Below are positions 18,320 through 29,586 of a stretch of 64,000 nucleotides of DNA, piece by piece. Source of the stretch: Epithemia pelagica (taxonomy: Eukaryota; Bacillariophyta; Bacillariophyceae; Surirellales; Surirellaceae); assembly GCA_946965045.2 (NCBI GenBank), contig OX337228.1, positions 3,100,001 through 3,164,000 on the forward strand. Direction: 5' to 3'. Position 1 is the first letter of the stretch. The number at the start of each line of letters is the position of its first letter. A model generated the notes under the pieces. It did no database searches. It was not told the DNA's origin and saw only the letters and a program-made list of their open reading frames with translations. Position numbers and translations under genes: made by a program.

Positions 18320-21300
18320 ATGGAATCGTTCCCAGAAGATCTGTTGGTTGGTGTCTTTCCCCTTGTCTTTGCCATCAATGCGACTCAGCCTCACAATCAT
18401 GCGGATGGTGAAACCAGTCGAAGAAGTCGCTTCGACAAGTTTCTGGATGTCATGGTAGCATCTTTGTTGGACGATGGTGACGCATCCATGGAGAGTGCGT
18501 CCACGGATGGTGATCGGCGACGCACCGTGTCTCTGTTTCGACCTGACGAGGATGATTATTCAAGCGACGAAGACGAATTGTTTGAGGAACCTTTGACAAC
18601 GAGGAAACGACGATCGGCAGCCTTTGGATCTGGGATCTATCCAGCATTTGGAAGACGCAGTGTGACTCGGGCGAGTACATCCAGTTCTCAGGGTTCAATT
18701 GTTGGTGCAACAGGTGCAGCCAGTAGCGTGGGCAATTCCTCATCCTTTGCGAAAGCGCTGACCATGGGACAATCGTTCTTTGAGAGAGCCAGGATCGAGT
18801 CGTATGGGACAACTCACGGGTTTCCTCCCTCAAAAGATCCTGAGGGAACTAAAAATCTTGCACATTTTGTACCAGAAGCCTTGCAAGATCGTGATGTTGA
18901 TAGACTTCGACAGCTCGTCCATGATCATCCGTTGAATGGCATCCTACCAGCTGGTTGGCTAGAGAAGCAGGTACATGCACTGCCCAGTGTCATTCTGGTT
19001 ATTTGTACCGTCTTGGCGACAGCGGAACAGCAAGAGGCTCATGATCAACACTTGTTCAAAACCATTGAACATCTAGCCTTCAGTCTGGCACCGAAACGCA
19101 AATGTAAGATCCATATAGTTGGACTCATGGAAGACAATGTAACAGACAGTCAAGGCGAAGGGTGGAGCAGATCAGTATTAAGCCAGGTAGAGGCCTCTGA
19201 TGAAAGCACAGAGGGACGACGCAACAGAAACAGCAACAACAATGACGATGCGATACAGGTTTCTCTTCTACGTGCATCTGTGGATTTAGAATCCATCGAC
19301 GCTGGACTTCCGCCTGGCCCTGCCTTGAAACGATTACACGACGTTGTGAGAGAATCAAGCTTGTCATACTATCTCTCCGAAGCTAGGCGAACCAAAGAAA
19401 AGCTTGGGAAAATCTGGGGAAACAACAAAAGGCGATTCGAGGCACCTCCAGATCAGCTTCTACCATTGGTGATTCGTTGTTGCGTTAAGATTGGATTCTT
19501 TTATGAATTTCAATTGAAGTATGAAAAGTCACTACGGTTTCTCAATGAGGCGTACCGACATACGTGTCGGTACTATCAATATCTGCAATCCAACCCTCAG
19601 TCTCCTGGAGACGCACTTGATGCAGCGAAGGCCTTGCTAGAGGACGAATCATCCACGCAGTTCAATGCAGGAAATGAAGGCGTGGAGGTGGAAATCAACA
19701 CTGAAGTGACCAGCTCTCAGATTTCCGCCATTTGGAACGCTGTTGTTCCTTCCCCTCCTCCTGACATGATTCATCAATGCAGAGCTGTGGCAGAATGGCT
19801 CAACTTAAAACTGCTGAGCGCCGGCTTCAGCTCTCACACCGAGAGTGGATTCATGGCTGCTATTAGTCAATGGAGAGAGCATCAACATTCCTTCTGTCGG
19901 GCCGGGAGAATGAGCGTCGAAATACCAGAATGGTTCAAGTGGTCGTTTGTAACTCGCCAACGTCTTGTATTCTGTCAGTTGGTTGAAAGACACCCATTAA
20001 AGTCGTGTACGAACCTAGATACGGAAAATGATGACCTACTCGCCATGTGTTCGCCGTGGAGAGCCTCCTTGTCCGTTGTGGAAGGTATGATACGGCTTGC
20101 CAGAGAACTTGATCGCGTCAAGGAAAGTTCCTTAGAAGAAATGTCATCTGATGCCGGAACGGACTCTTTACGGGATCCTTTCATTGGTGCTTTGGATAGC
20201 GCCGGGCTTGCCCCTCTTCTTGGCAAAGAACGTAAGGCTGATTACAGGGGGAAAGCCTTGCAGCTTATTTTGAAAACCATTGCACTGTACGAAGGAGAAT
20301 TGAGAAAGGAGAAACGTGGATTCTATGCCGAAGACGCATTCCGAGAGTCCTCATCCAGCCGATCTGGAGCTCGGATATTTTATCTTGCAGGTGGTATCTT
20401 GTTGGGGATGAATCGGCATGAAGAAGCGCTGATTCATTTGGAAAAGGCTACGAAATATGCGAAAGGATGGAGGGAGCTTGAACTAGCCATTCGCAAAATG
20501 TTGATTGAATGCTATGAGAAACATACACCGTCGCATTCTAGCATTTTGGCCAACGAAAGCAGTCAGACATTGGCTTCAATGATCTTAGACTCGTACTTCA
20601 ATGCAGAAATGTCCTCTCAGGATCTTCGGAGAGCACTTGGTCAGTTCTCTATGATATCTGGTGGTGGAGCATTGAAATGGTACCGTGAATCTTTCAATGA
20701 TGAAGATCCTGATTTGCCCTTTACATTTGAGGTGACCTTTCCCGAAAATATCTTCGCAACAATTGGTGATTCTGTCAAAGCCGCAATACTCATTAAATCG
20801 AACCTGGATTATGCTGTTCATGTAAACTCCGTTGTTCTTCTCAGCTTGGCTGGCGACCTTCCAATATCTCCTAACGATTTGATGCGAGCCACAAACGCAA
20901 GTGAAGGAAGTGATGGTGGCATAATCATTCAAAGAAACAGCGAAATCACAATTGAAACTGAGCTTGTTTTGCCAAAGGACTTATCTATAATTGCCGCAGA
21001 TGAAAGTGGGAACGGAGGGGAATTACAGGGAGTTGCCGGGAGAGGTTCTTTCTCCAAAAATGCTAGACCTAGATCTGCTGGTCTGACGTCTGCAGGTGGG
21101 GCACGTCTCCTCTCCGCGAACCAACTTTCGAGGGAAAATAAGGTCTCGCAGGGATGGAGTTTGCGTTTCCTTGGTGGAAAGCCGCTGAAATGCGACGGCG
21201 TCAGGGTAACTTTTTATCCCGTTCAAGTCGGGAAAGTATCGGGAGGAGGTGACCAGGTACCCGTGATTGAACTTACGATTGAGAAGAAGAAGCCCAGAAC

Positions 21301-23077
21301 TGCCGCCGATATTAGAAGGACTCCATTTGAACAAGAAAATTATATTGCGTCGGCATGGTCAAGACCACAAAGTCTTCCGTTTTCTCGTGGTCCTCGATCT
21401 CTTAGAGTGCTTGGCCCACAGCCTCAAATGGTGATATCAAATTTGACAGAAGGCTCGACCGATGGCAAGGCATTAGAAGGGACAGTGAACAGAGTGCTTC
21501 TTCAGTTACAAGCTGGACCTGCCGAGCATTGTGTGGATATTAATTTCCGCGTTTCATGTTTCAGTGTCCTGATATCAAATGACGGTGTTACAAAGCGCCT
21601 AGTTGCAGAGAAAGATTTGAGTTCGGAGGCGGAAAACTCGGTTGACATGAAGAACCCAAAGTATCGAACACCTGTCCTGGTGTCCGAGAATGATTCGGTG
21701 GATGTAGTTGAGACAACAGACTATGGATATCCATTGCCCTCTGGTTGGAGTTTGGCAGATTCCGGACAGGGTTTCGAACGCAGGGTCAAAGACTTAAATG
21801 GAGGTTCTCGAAGTATTGTGCAACTGGATTTCTTCCGACCCTCTCCGACGATCCAGGCAGGAGAGGTTGAAGACATCAATGCAAGTCTTTGCAAGACAGA
21901 TTTCTACGTCACAGTCTGGTACAGGAAAGAAAAGCCGAGTAGCAGTGCGAGTGGGAAACGTCGATCTGTTGTTCGTGGCGGGCGTGGACCACAAAGACGA
22001 GGTGGTGGTGCGATGGGTAGAGGGCGAGGGCGAGAAGGGAGACGGGCGTCAGCCACCAGTACGGATGACACTTCGACGGAGCTATCCTCGGAGTTTTCCG
22101 CCGAAGACATGAAAGGGGCTCCAGATGATGTTTCGCTGGAATACAGCGGTACGATTGTCTGGTCAAGACCGCTTATGGCCAGTTTCAGTCCAGGTGTAAG
22201 CACTTCTCAACCAAGTGGTATGTCGCATCCAAACAATATTTCTGGCGATTCAGGTGAAGCAGGAACAGCTCCTGAAATGGTGACTGTTGATGGCGGTAAG
22301 ATGGCGGCGATTTGTACGCTGCACAATCAGAATACTTTGTGGGAACTCCGGACAGAACTGGTTGGGATAGATTTCAAAGAGAATGCTGCGGACGCACCGT
22401 TGAACGTGAAACTTTTGGAAAGTTTGCGCAGTGACACCAAAAATCAGCTATACAGGGCGTCCATGGAGGATCCATGTCGCATCTTGGCAGAAGGCTCCAA
22501 ATTCAAAGTGGCCTTCTCGGCAGACGTGGCCGTAAACCAGAATGCAGAGACTGATGACAACCGGTTTCGCGGGCCCCTCGGTGCGATCGAAGTGGACTGG
22601 ATGCCTTTCTCCCTCGACTTACCACCAGATGCCGTTGTCACCGACTCCTTGAGGTATTCCAAGATTCATGGACCATTACGACTGGAAAGGCCCTCATCCA
22701 TTCGGTTTCCTGGTCCATCGTGTGAAGTTCTAAAGGCCCCCTTTCATGCTCGCATGACCGTTGTTCCTACGGCACCGACTGTGGCGGTTCCCTTTCAAGT
22801 GAACTACTGTATTGAAAACTTGACATGCCTTCATCAGGCTTTGACACTTGACATGGCCGACCATGGTACCAATGACGATGGATTGTTGATTGCGGGTATG
22901 ATCAATGGTGTTCTTCAACTAGGACCCAAGGAGAAACAAACAATCTCATACACTGTTATGGCCACGTGTCCAGGCAACGTGCGTTTACCATCACTATCCA
23001 TTGCGTCCAACCGATATAGCACATGGGTCATCCACGAAAAAGCTGGCAATCAGTTCCCTCTCTACATTTTCCCATAA
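18320..23077 (+). CDS. TRAPPC11: TRAPPC11 homologue (foie gras domain trafficking protein), 1585 aa
   Basis: Large intronless gene. ATG 18320 (MESFPEDLLVGVFPL) is preferred over an in-frame ATG at 18269 because its sequence resembles the family's N-terminus. Residues about 170-640 carry the foie gras/TRAPPC11 helical domain: SSLSYYLSEARRTKEK, IRCCVKIGFFYEFQLKYEKSL, RAVAEWLNLKLL, and an ISQWREHQHSF segment. The C-terminal part has beta-rich regions, ending with a Gryzun-like segment (VAVPFQVNYCIENLTCLHQAL and LPSLSIASNRYSTW). In animals TRAPPC11 belongs to TRAPP III, which activates Rab1/Rab18 in ER-Golgi traffic and autophagy. A Ser-rich acidic insert near 60-120 and an Arg/Gly stretch near 1230-1250 are species-specific additions. 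The 3' end faces FIP1 with only 99 bp between. Confidence 0.88.
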   Translation: MESFPEDLLVGVFPLVFAINATQPHNHADGETSRRSRFDKFLDVMVASLLDDGDASMESASTDGDRRRTVSLFRPDEDDYSSDEDELFEEPLTTRKRRSAAFGSGIYPAFGRRSVTRASTSSSQGSIVGATGAASSVGNSSSFAKALTMGQSFFERARIESYGTTHGFPPSKDPEGTKNLAHFVPEALQDRDVDRLRQLVHDHPLNGILPAGWLEKQVHALPSVILVICTVLATAEQQEAHDQHLFKTIEHLAFSLAPKRKCKIHIVGLMEDNVTDSQGEGWSRSVLSQVEASDESTEGRRNRNSNNNDDAIQVSLLRASVDLESIDAGLPPGPALKRLHDVVRESSLSYYLSEARRTKEKLGKIWGNNKRRFEAPPDQLLPLVIRCCVKIGFFYEFQLKYEKSLRFLNEAYRHTCRYYQYLQSNPQSPGDALDAAKALLEDESSTQFNAGNEGVEVEINTEVTSSQISAIWNAVVPSPPPDMIHQCRAVAEWLNLKLLSAGFSSHTESGFMAAISQWREHQHSFCRAGRMSVEIPEWFKWSFVTRQRLVFCQLVERHPLKSCTNLDTENDDLLAMCSPWRASLSVVEGMIRLARELDRVKESSLEEMSSDAGTDSLRDPFIGALDSAGLAPLLGKERKADYRGKALQLILKTIALYEGELRKEKRGFYAEDAFRESSSSRSGARIFYLAGGILLGMNRHEEALIHLEKATKYAKGWRELELAIRKMLIECYEKHTPSHSSILANESSQTLASMILDSYFNAEMSSQDLRRALGQFSMISGGGALKWYRESFNDEDPDLPFTFEVTFPENIFATIGDSVKAAILIKSNLDYAVHVNSVVLLSLAGDLPISPNDLMRATNASEGSDGGIIIQRNSEITIETELVLPKDLSIIAADESGNGGELQGVAGRGSFSKNARPRSAGLTSAGGARLLSANQLSRENKVSQGWSLRFLGGKPLKCDGVRVTFYPVQVGKVSGGGDQVPVIELTIEKKKPRTAADIRRTPFEQENYIASAWSRPQSLPFSRGPRSLRVLGPQPQMVISNLTEGSTDGKALEGTVNRVLLQLQAGPAEHCVDINFRVSCFSVLISNDGVTKRLVAEKDLSSEAENSVDMKNPKYRTPVLVSENDSVDVVETTDYGYPLPSGWSLADSGQGFERRVKDLNGGSRSIVQLDFFRPSPTIQAGEVEDINASLCKTDFYVTVWYRKEKPSSSASGKRRSVVRGGRGPQRRGGGAMGRGRGREGRRASATSTDDTSTELSSEFSAEDMKGAPDDVSLEYSGTIVWSRPLMASFSPGVSTSQPSGMSHPNNISGDSGEAGTAPEMVTVDGGKMAAICTLHNQNTLWELRTELVGIDFKENAADAPLNVKLLESLRSDTKNQLYRASMEDPCRILAEGSKFKVAFSADVAVNQNAETDDNRFRGPLGAIEVDWMPFSLDLPPDAVVTDSLRYSKIHGPLRLERPSSIRFPGPSCEVLKAPFHARMTVVPTAPTVAVPFQVNYCIENLTCLHQALTLDMADHGTNDDGLLIAGMINGVLQLGPKEKQTISYTVMATCPGNVRLPSLSIASNRYSTWVIHEKAGNQFPLYIFP

Positions 23078-23176
23078 AAGCCCACTCTCTCATAACATGT
23101 ATAGGACGACTGAAAGGTTTTTGAGCTATTATTTCAAGTGTTCAATATCTATTAAGTAGGTAATCTGGTTTGGTCC

Positions 23177-24949
23177 TCATCTCCGCCAGTCTCCCCGTGA
23201 TCGTTTGCGAGAGGAGTAATAGTCATCCCGTTCTCCTCCACCCCATGATGACGATCCACTGCCATAGTCACCCCCATAGTCGTCTCCAAAGTCATTGTTG
23301 TAATGTCGACCCCCACTTCCGCGCCCTCCCGCATGTCCTCGTCCAACTCCTCCTCTCCCTCCCCCTCTTCCACCTTGCCAATGCGGTCTTCGATACTCAT
23401 TGGTTGTGGTGTTGGTAGAAGAAGAAGTGCCACGGTAATGGCTGGATTCACCGGTATGATTATGATCGTAGGACATACCGCCACCAGTTTCATGAGCATT
23501 ATGATCGACGCTCCCCGCCATGTCTCCACCACCGCTGCCATAATAGTTGGTGCTTTTGTCCAGTGGAGTCGCACGATGTCCATAGTCGTCAGACGTATAC
23601 TGAGACTGCGATGCATAGTGTCCGTCGGTATTATTATTATTGTATGTCGATGTCGTGGAAAAGTTTCGAGTTTCGGCTGGTTCTCCAGTTTCCATTCCGG
23701 CATCGTGTCCGTAATACGAATTGTTGTTTTCCAAAGTTGTACTGTTCTGATTCATTGCTTGCTGTTCTTCTTGTTCTTGAATCAATTTGGCCAAGAGGGA
23801 TCCCGGTACAGCTCCCGCACCCCAGGCTCCACCGGCACCCACAGCTACCGAATCGTCCTGATTGGAAGAAGAAGTTTGCGATGTGGGTTCTTGTGTTGGC
23901 ACGGACGACGTTGCCAATGGACCATCCTTCTTTTGTTGTCGCAACAGTTCCGGTGAGGGAAGCGATGGACCCAAGGGCGTCGTGAATTCATTTGGATCAT
24001 CCACAGTTTCTTGATTTTCTGGTCCTTGTGGATCGTTGTGGTTGTTGTTGGAGGGGTTGGTGGAACTTGTTTCGGTTTCAATGCCACTGCCTGATTGGCT
24101 CTGTTTGTTGCTGTTGGCCGCGACGGCCACACGAGGTGCCTGGGAGGAGGGAGCTCGTGGAGCGACTGGTACAATCATGGGATCCGGTTGCCGTTTGGCC
24201 CGTGAGGCATCCGTGAGTTCTTGTCGAATGGTCAATTGTTGTTGTGCATATTCGAGCCATCCATCTTCTACGAGACCATAATTGAAAAAATCAGCGATAT
24301 CATTGGCTCGTTCCCATGGCTTGTCTTCCATTTGATCGAAACGAATGTCAAAGGCGGTTCGTTTACTAAACAAGGTGGGATCTCGTCCGGCATTTTCTTG
24401 CGACTCTTTCAAGCGTTCTTCTTCTTTTTCCTGTTGTTCCAGTCGTTGCTTTTCGGCTTGGAGTCGAGCCGCACGTTGGACCGGATCCAAGCGTTCCAAT
24501 TCTTCTTGTGTCATGGTATCTCCTTCTTGCCCTACGCCCATTGAGGTATTGGTGCCATCTGGATTATTTTCCCCAGGTCGTACCCATTGACGGTTGGGTT
24601 GAATCATGGCTGCCGGTGCCGTCAAGCCTCGACGCATTATACCCGATCGACTTCCAGCCAAGACAACTTCCACATCCTCTTCTTCATCTTCTGAGCCATC
24701 CGATACGTACGTATCTTCACGAATGATTTCTCCGGAATGTGATGAAATGGCATACTTGGACGACTTGGCTCCTCCCTCTTCTTCCTTACTGCTACTACTA
24801 GTGTTGTTATTGTTATTGATTTCCTCTGTCGTTTCTGATTTAATCACAGTTTTGCCACCAGAATCTTCCTCCTCTTCTGGAATGACAGTGCTTCCTGTCA
24901 CTTCCTCGACTCCTCCCTCCTCAACCTTGCGCTTCTTTTTGCGGCCCAT
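23177..24949 (-). CDS. FIP1: FIP1-like pre-mRNA 3'-end processing factor, 590 aa
   Basis: Contains the FIP1 motif at about residues 195-235: FDIRFDQMEDKPWERAND, then ADFFNYGLVEDGW, matching the KPW..ADISDYFNYGF signature that contacts poly(A) polymerase/CPSF30. The N-terminus is basic then acidic (MGRKKKRKVEEGG). The C-terminal third is low complexity, Asn/Ser/Gly-rich, and ends in Arg-Gly repeats and RE/RD-type sequence (RGGGRGGVGRG ... RKRSRGDWRR) likely to bind RNA. FIP1 is a subunit of the cleavage and polyadenylation factor in the nucleus. ATG 24949 lies in a good context (CACCATGGG). Divergent from the plastid SRPBCC gene. Confidence 0.92.
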   Translation of the reverse strand: MGRKKKRKVEEGGVEEVTGSTVIPEEEEDSGGKTVIKSETTEEINNNNNTSSSSKEEEGGAKSSKYAISSHSGEIIREDTYVSDGSEDEEEDVEVVLAGSRSGIMRRGLTAPAAMIQPNRQWVRPGENNPDGTNTSMGVGQEGDTMTQEELERLDPVQRAARLQAEKQRLEQQEKEEERLKESQENAGRDPTLFSKRTAFDIRFDQMEDKPWERANDIADFFNYGLVEDGWLEYAQQQLTIRQELTDASRAKRQPDPMIVPVAPRAPSSQAPRVAVAANSNKQSQSGSGIETETSSTNPSNNNHNDPQGPENQETVDDPNEFTTPLGPSLPSPELLRQQKKDGPLATSSVPTQEPTSQTSSSNQDDSVAVGAGGAWGAGAVPGSLLAKLIQEQEEQQAMNQNSTTLENNNSYYGHDAGMETGEPAETRNFSTTSTYNNNNTDGHYASQSQYTSDDYGHRATPLDKSTNYYGSGGGDMAGSVDHNAHETGGGMSYDHNHTGESSHYRGTSSSTNTTTNEYRRPHWQGGRGGGRGGVGRGHAGGRGSGGRHYNNDFGDDYGGDYGSGSSSWGGGERDDYYSSRKRSRGDWRR

Positions 24950-25230
24950 GGTGCTTTTTTCTTTTGTGGGTTGGATCTGATGCCGCCGGACACGACGACC
25001 ACTTTCGCGACTGAATATGACCGAAAGGCTTTTCCTTTAAAGCGACCAAAAGACGTTCCATTTGACCCCCACATCAACAGGACCAACTCAGAGAACACAA
25101 AATGGCTCCATCATCTCCGCTCTTCAATACAAAGGTATCATTACGAATATATGTGGACCAAGAGGCACGTTCCTAAATCATAAACCATACCCAAAGGCAC
25201 TGTACATTGAGGAGACATCCAAGCAGAAAG
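24950..25230. promoter_or_regulatory. Divergent promoter region, FIP1 / SRPBCC gene
   Basis: 281 bp separate the start codons of two head-to-head genes, so both promoters and 5' UTRs must lie here. No defined element such as a clear TATA box was recognised. Confidence 0.5.
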
Positions 25231-26208
25231 ATGACATCCAGAAGAATCTTTGTGGTGGTAGCAACCGTTGCCACACTTGGCGTGGTCTTTTGGCCAGCCG
25301 GTAGCAAAGGATTTGTCCATTCGGCATCGCCCAGCACTACCGACCGTCACACTAATCATAACAACAACAACAACAACAAAATGGGCTCGGAACGAGGGTT
25401 TGCTACTAGTACAGCAGGACAGCCGTACCAAACAGCACAAAAGACTCGAGAACATGCAAGACGACGACACAAATGGCCCAGATCGATGGTACAAACCGAA
25501 CCCGCTGCTGTTACGACCACCACGACACAGGAGGCCCTACAACACAAGAAAGACGACGACGACGAGGACGAAAATGATGACGATATGGCATGGCCGCTCC
25601 AAAATATGGTGGTCTTATCGAGCGAGATTCAGCTTCCATGTTCGGTGGAAGTGGCCTTTGATGCCTTTTCGGATTTGTCTCGACAACCGGAGTGGTCTCC
25701 CTGGCTTCGATCGGTCGAGTATACATCACCGACGGAAACCGTTTGGAAAATGCGACGGTTTTTAGGCTTGTCCTATTCCTGGACGGCCGTGTCTCGGACT
25801 GTCCGTCGTCCTCAATTGTTGGAATGGGAATCGACCAGGGGTGTGAAAAATTATGGCCGGGTGGAATTTCATCGTCATCCGCAACATCCCACCACGGAAT
25901 CCTCCATGACGGTACGATTGGCCTTTGTCGTACCACGGCTCGTCTCACGAGTCTTTGTTGGCGGCGGTGGTGGCAAAGGCGAAGAACCAGACCAACAACA
26001 GGGCCGTTTGGCCAAGTTTGTGCGAGTTCGAATGGTTCAGAAAAGTTTGCGACACTTTCGACAAGTTGTACTGGAACAACAACAACAACAAACCAATACG
26101 ACTACAAGCGCCACCACAACGTCACACACGGAGGGCTCTATTACGGACGAACAAGATGGAGCTTCGGGCCGCAAGACAGATCGAGAAGCACTCGTCAACC
26201 ATAGATAG
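25231..26208 (+). CDS. Plastid-targeted SRPBCC (polyketide cyclase/COQ10-like) protein, 325 aa
   Basis: ATG 25231 gives MTSRRIFVVVATVATLGVV, a signal peptide, then AGSKG-|-FVHSAS, an ASAFAP-like cleavage site with Phe at +1 as needed for entry into the diatom plastid. An in-frame ATG at 25207 would add eight residues. A long polar linker with poly-Asn, poly-Thr and Asp/Glu runs follows. The folded part begins near residue 130: QLPCSVEVAFDAFSDLSRQPEWSPWLRSVEYT, a typical start of SRPBCC cyclase/dehydrase domains, then WKMRRFLGLSYSWTA and RVEFH, with a C-terminal helix (FVRVRMVQKSLRHFRQVVL). These domains bind hydrophobic ligands; plant and algal relatives occur in chloroplasts. The ligand is unknown. 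Confidence 0.82.
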   Translation: MTSRRIFVVVATVATLGVVFWPAGSKGFVHSASPSTTDRHTNHNNNNNNKMGSERGFATSTAGQPYQTAQKTREHARRRHKWPRSMVQTEPAAVTTTTTQEALQHKKDDDDEDENDDDMAWPLQNMVVLSSEIQLPCSVEVAFDAFSDLSRQPEWSPWLRSVEYTSPTETVWKMRRFLGLSYSWTAVSRTVRRPQLLEWESTRGVKNYGRVEFHRHPQHPTTESSMTVRLAFVVPRLVSRVFVGGGGGKGEEPDQQQGRLAKFVRVRMVQKSLRHFRQVVLEQQQQQTNTTTSATTTSHTEGSITDEQDGASGRKTDREALVNHR

Positions 26209-26339
26209 CAATAGATATACCTTTTGCAGTGATCAGATTACATGGGATCTAATTCCTATAGAATCCGACAAGGATTGTTTGACTCGTATAGGCAACGCAG
26301 AATGCGCCTCGAACAGTCTTTTGCATGGAATCCACTCAT

Positions 26340-29300
26340 CTATCTATATGCAATGTCCAATGCCAGTGCGGAAAGTTGTGCCAGTCCATTCAACATGGTA
26401 AAGACGGCAGCAAAGATAAAATGAGGCGCATAAATATCCCATACCATGAGATGCCGTCTCAAGACGCTGACGGATATACACGACGATAGGGCTTCCACAA
26501 TTTGAAATACGCCATAAATTCTCCATACCGACGACTGTCCCTCTTGTCGTCGACTCATGAGCCACGCCAAGACAACACCAACCATTTCCCATCCAAAGGT
26601 ATTGAGAAACAAGGATATACCTCCAACTTGGTAGTTAAACTCCGAGGTCGCAATGAAGGCGGCAGAGAGCTGCAAACGATTGAATGCACAACCATGGTTG
26701 GTCCCAAAAAATGCTGTAGTGTTGGAGAGAAAAACAACCATCCAGTGAGAGCTTAGATACAATGGAGAGAAAACGGTAAATGCAAAATAGCTCAAGAAGC
26801 AATATCGACCACACCACACTCACCATGCCGGGTAATGAGCTTTAACAAGCAGGCCACAATCATGGAGCTTGGACGAATGGAAGCAAATTTCGGAAAGTGT
26901 GCACTGGCCGAGAGGAGATACACAATGACAACTTGAATCGTGTAAATGACAAACGAAGTGGCTGCAGCAGGTCCCGTCACAGTCATGATGGCGATCATGA
27001 CTTTGATCAAAATCGTCAAAACTTGCTTGTCTCCTCCTTGAAGCAGTACCTGGGAAGATGAGGCCTTTTCGGTTGTCTTTGGCCCCCCAAACGACCGAGT
27101 CACAGCGGATGCCATACCGAGTCCCAAGAGAGCCATGACAATGCGGGAATAGGTATAACCGGTTCGTTCCACATCTGGAGACCGCTTTTCCCACCAACTC
27201 AAGGCCAAAAAGAAGAGGGAGGACAAATCCGCGAGGAAATGAGACTGGGAGTCTACAATCTGTGTCTTGTAGACCAGCCAACGAAAGACTGACAAGAGCC
27301 ACAAACTGGTCAAGAATACAACCGAATGGTGGGCCGCATGAAGACGGATGGAAGGATCCATTCCATGTCCCGACACCAACAGCTCTCCCAGTCGTGACAG
27401 GATGGGTATGACCAATACCATTTTCCATGGCGTCGTCAGAGACGACAAAATTGTTTCACCAGACGAGCCTGAAGTATTTGCAGCAATCGAGGTTGTGCCG
27501 CGTATCCGCAATGCCAGCGCCATAGATAGGACGGCCAAACAATACATGATGCTGTTTTCTTCCTCCAGAATGTAACTGTTGCTAAACGTGAGCAAGCCAC
27601 ACAAAAACAACATGAAAATCGCCGCCAACACCATTTCCGAGATGTGTGATACTGGAATGTACAGAGATTTTGACATGCCTCTCAACAATTCGAGTATCAA
27701 GGGCAAGGCAAAGAGAATCAATCCAATTCCCAAGACACATATACCACCCGTCATACCAAATCCATCAAATCGTGTCCAAACCCGCTGTCCGAGTTCCAAT
27801 GCATTTTGGAGAAAACTTTTGAATAAAATGGCGGCCTGTACATAGTCATCGGAATCTTGTGCCTGACTTTCGTCCTGTGCGTCCACACTGACGGCGGCTT
27901 TGACAGCCTTTTGAAAAACCGATACCGCCATGTCCAGGTCTTGTTCCAAATCTCTCAGACCTGGCAATCGATTGGCTTGTTCGGAATAGACGGTAAAGTA
28001 CCTCCATACCTGCGCTGCATTCAACGCCAGTGCTGTGGCTGCTTGTTCGGCAGTGAAACCCGGCACCAACGACGGCGCAATACTTCCCAAATTGGCAAAG
28101 GGAATGGGCAACCCCAAAAGCATGGAGAGTGTCGGTACTAAATCAATTTGATGTACGGCCCCAAACACGGCATCCACCAATTCGGATTTCCGTTGCATTT
28201 CCAATTGGAGAGGGTAGGGATTTGATGGAGTACCATCTGCTTTGTCATTTTTGTCACTGGAAGTACGGTAACTCATGGCGGGGGCAGGACATCCACGCGA
28301 CAAGTGAACAAACAAGGCCGCGGCAATTTCTTCTTCGGTTCCCCCTCCATGATTCCCATCGGCTGTCATGCCGTGATCACCAAAAATAATGGCTGCATGG
28401 CAGGATTCATCGGACTCATCGAGTCGGTCCATGAGAAACTTGAGGTCCGTGTCCATTTGTCGCAACTTGGCATCCATGTATTGGTTGTGAGGTCCGTATG
28501 TGTGTCCGACGTGATCGACGCCCAAAAAGTGTACCACCATGAGTTCCAGTTCGTCCGGTCGGGGATGACCATGTTTTCGCAGTCTTTGTACGAGATCAGG
28601 AATGTGTTTTTCGCACCCATCATCGACGGTATTGAGGTCACGTGTATTGAAGGAGGGGTAGGGAAAGGCATCGGTGAATCCATTGGGATACAAGTCCATC
28701 CAGGTATCGTCTCCCACAAACCCTGCTTGTGCCGGAATACGAAGACCTCGTTTCATCCAGGGAATTTCTTTTAACATTCGAACCCAGGAATCTTCATCCA
28801 CCGAGGCCCCTCCTAGATTGGCTGAAATATCGGCAAAGGTTGGTAATCCACCCGTGGTCAAGGCCTTGAGGCGTTGCATGGTGACGGTGGGAGGATCCGC
28901 CACAAACTGCATCAAAGCAGACGAGTAGGATATGCTATCTCCACTTGTACCGTGACCTTGGTGTAAATGATGATCCAAGGAGGGTCCAATGGATTTCGGC
29001 AGACTGTAGAGTGCAAAATCAAAACGAAGGGCATCTACCACGACAATCGCCATGGAATCCACCTTACGGTCCATCCAACATCCCATCCGTTGAGTAATGG
29101 TGCCATTGTTACTTGCTGCTGGTGCGACAGGCGATGCCAAGGCACCGCGTTCTTGCAGTGCTCGACACAAGGACGGGTCCAAACCCAGTGTTTCCTTCAG
29201 CAACGGACATGCTTCATCGCAGGTGGATAATTGCGACAGACTTCGTTTCGCCAGAAAGAAGGATGCTGCGAACCAATACAGCCCTCCTAATACTAGAACC

Positions 29301-29353
29301 CAAGCAACGGCGTCCAGTGCCTTCCAATGACGACGATGCTGCGGTGACGCCAT
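26340..29353 (-). CDS. PIGO: GPI ethanolamine phosphate transferase 3 (PIG-O/GPI13), 967 aa, two exons
   Basis: Exon 1 is 29353-26824, intron 26823-26714 (GTGAGT...CAG, 110 bp), exon 2 26713-26340; the join reads ITRHAFFGTNHGC. One N-terminal membrane anchor (VAWVLVLGGLYWFAASFF) is followed by the lumenal alkaline-phosphatase-fold domain: VVVDALRFDF, FVGDDTWMDLYP, SFNTRDLNTVD, HFLGVDHVGHTYGP and IFGDHGMT, which bear metal ligands and the catalytic Thr region. About ten membrane segments fill the rest, ending with the family motif RRHLMVWDIYAPHFIF, which only exon 2 supplies. The enzyme adds phosphoethanolamine to the third mannose of GPI precursors in the ER. ATG 29353 is in an ACCATGG context. 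Confidence 0.95.
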
Positions 29354-29586
29354 GGTCAAAGTTTTGACTTTTGGCGACAAATAGCCTAAAGTTTCTCTCT
29401 ATGCGATTTGCAGGTTCCGTGTAGGTCAGTGGGGCCGCCGGGACTCCCCACCCCCCACTCCGTACCACGTACGTTGTGAATCTTGTGAATGTATTTCGAA
29501 ACATGAATATGACGTCACCATTGCACATCCCTCCATCACCATTCATCTGTAGCATCCAAATCTTTCCGAGAAAAGGTGTTTTCACC
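29354..29586. promoter_or_regulatory. Divergent promoter region, PIGO / DDX27
   Basis: 233 bp between two head-to-head start codons. GC-rich in the middle, with a palindromic TACCACGTACGT segment near 29462-29473. No defined factor site is recognised. Confidence 0.5.

Noticed and set aside
23303-23956. 217-codon plus-strand frame opposite FIP1
   Set aside because: It is antisense to low-complexity Gly/Arg/Asn coding sequence of FIP1 and carries no conserved pattern.
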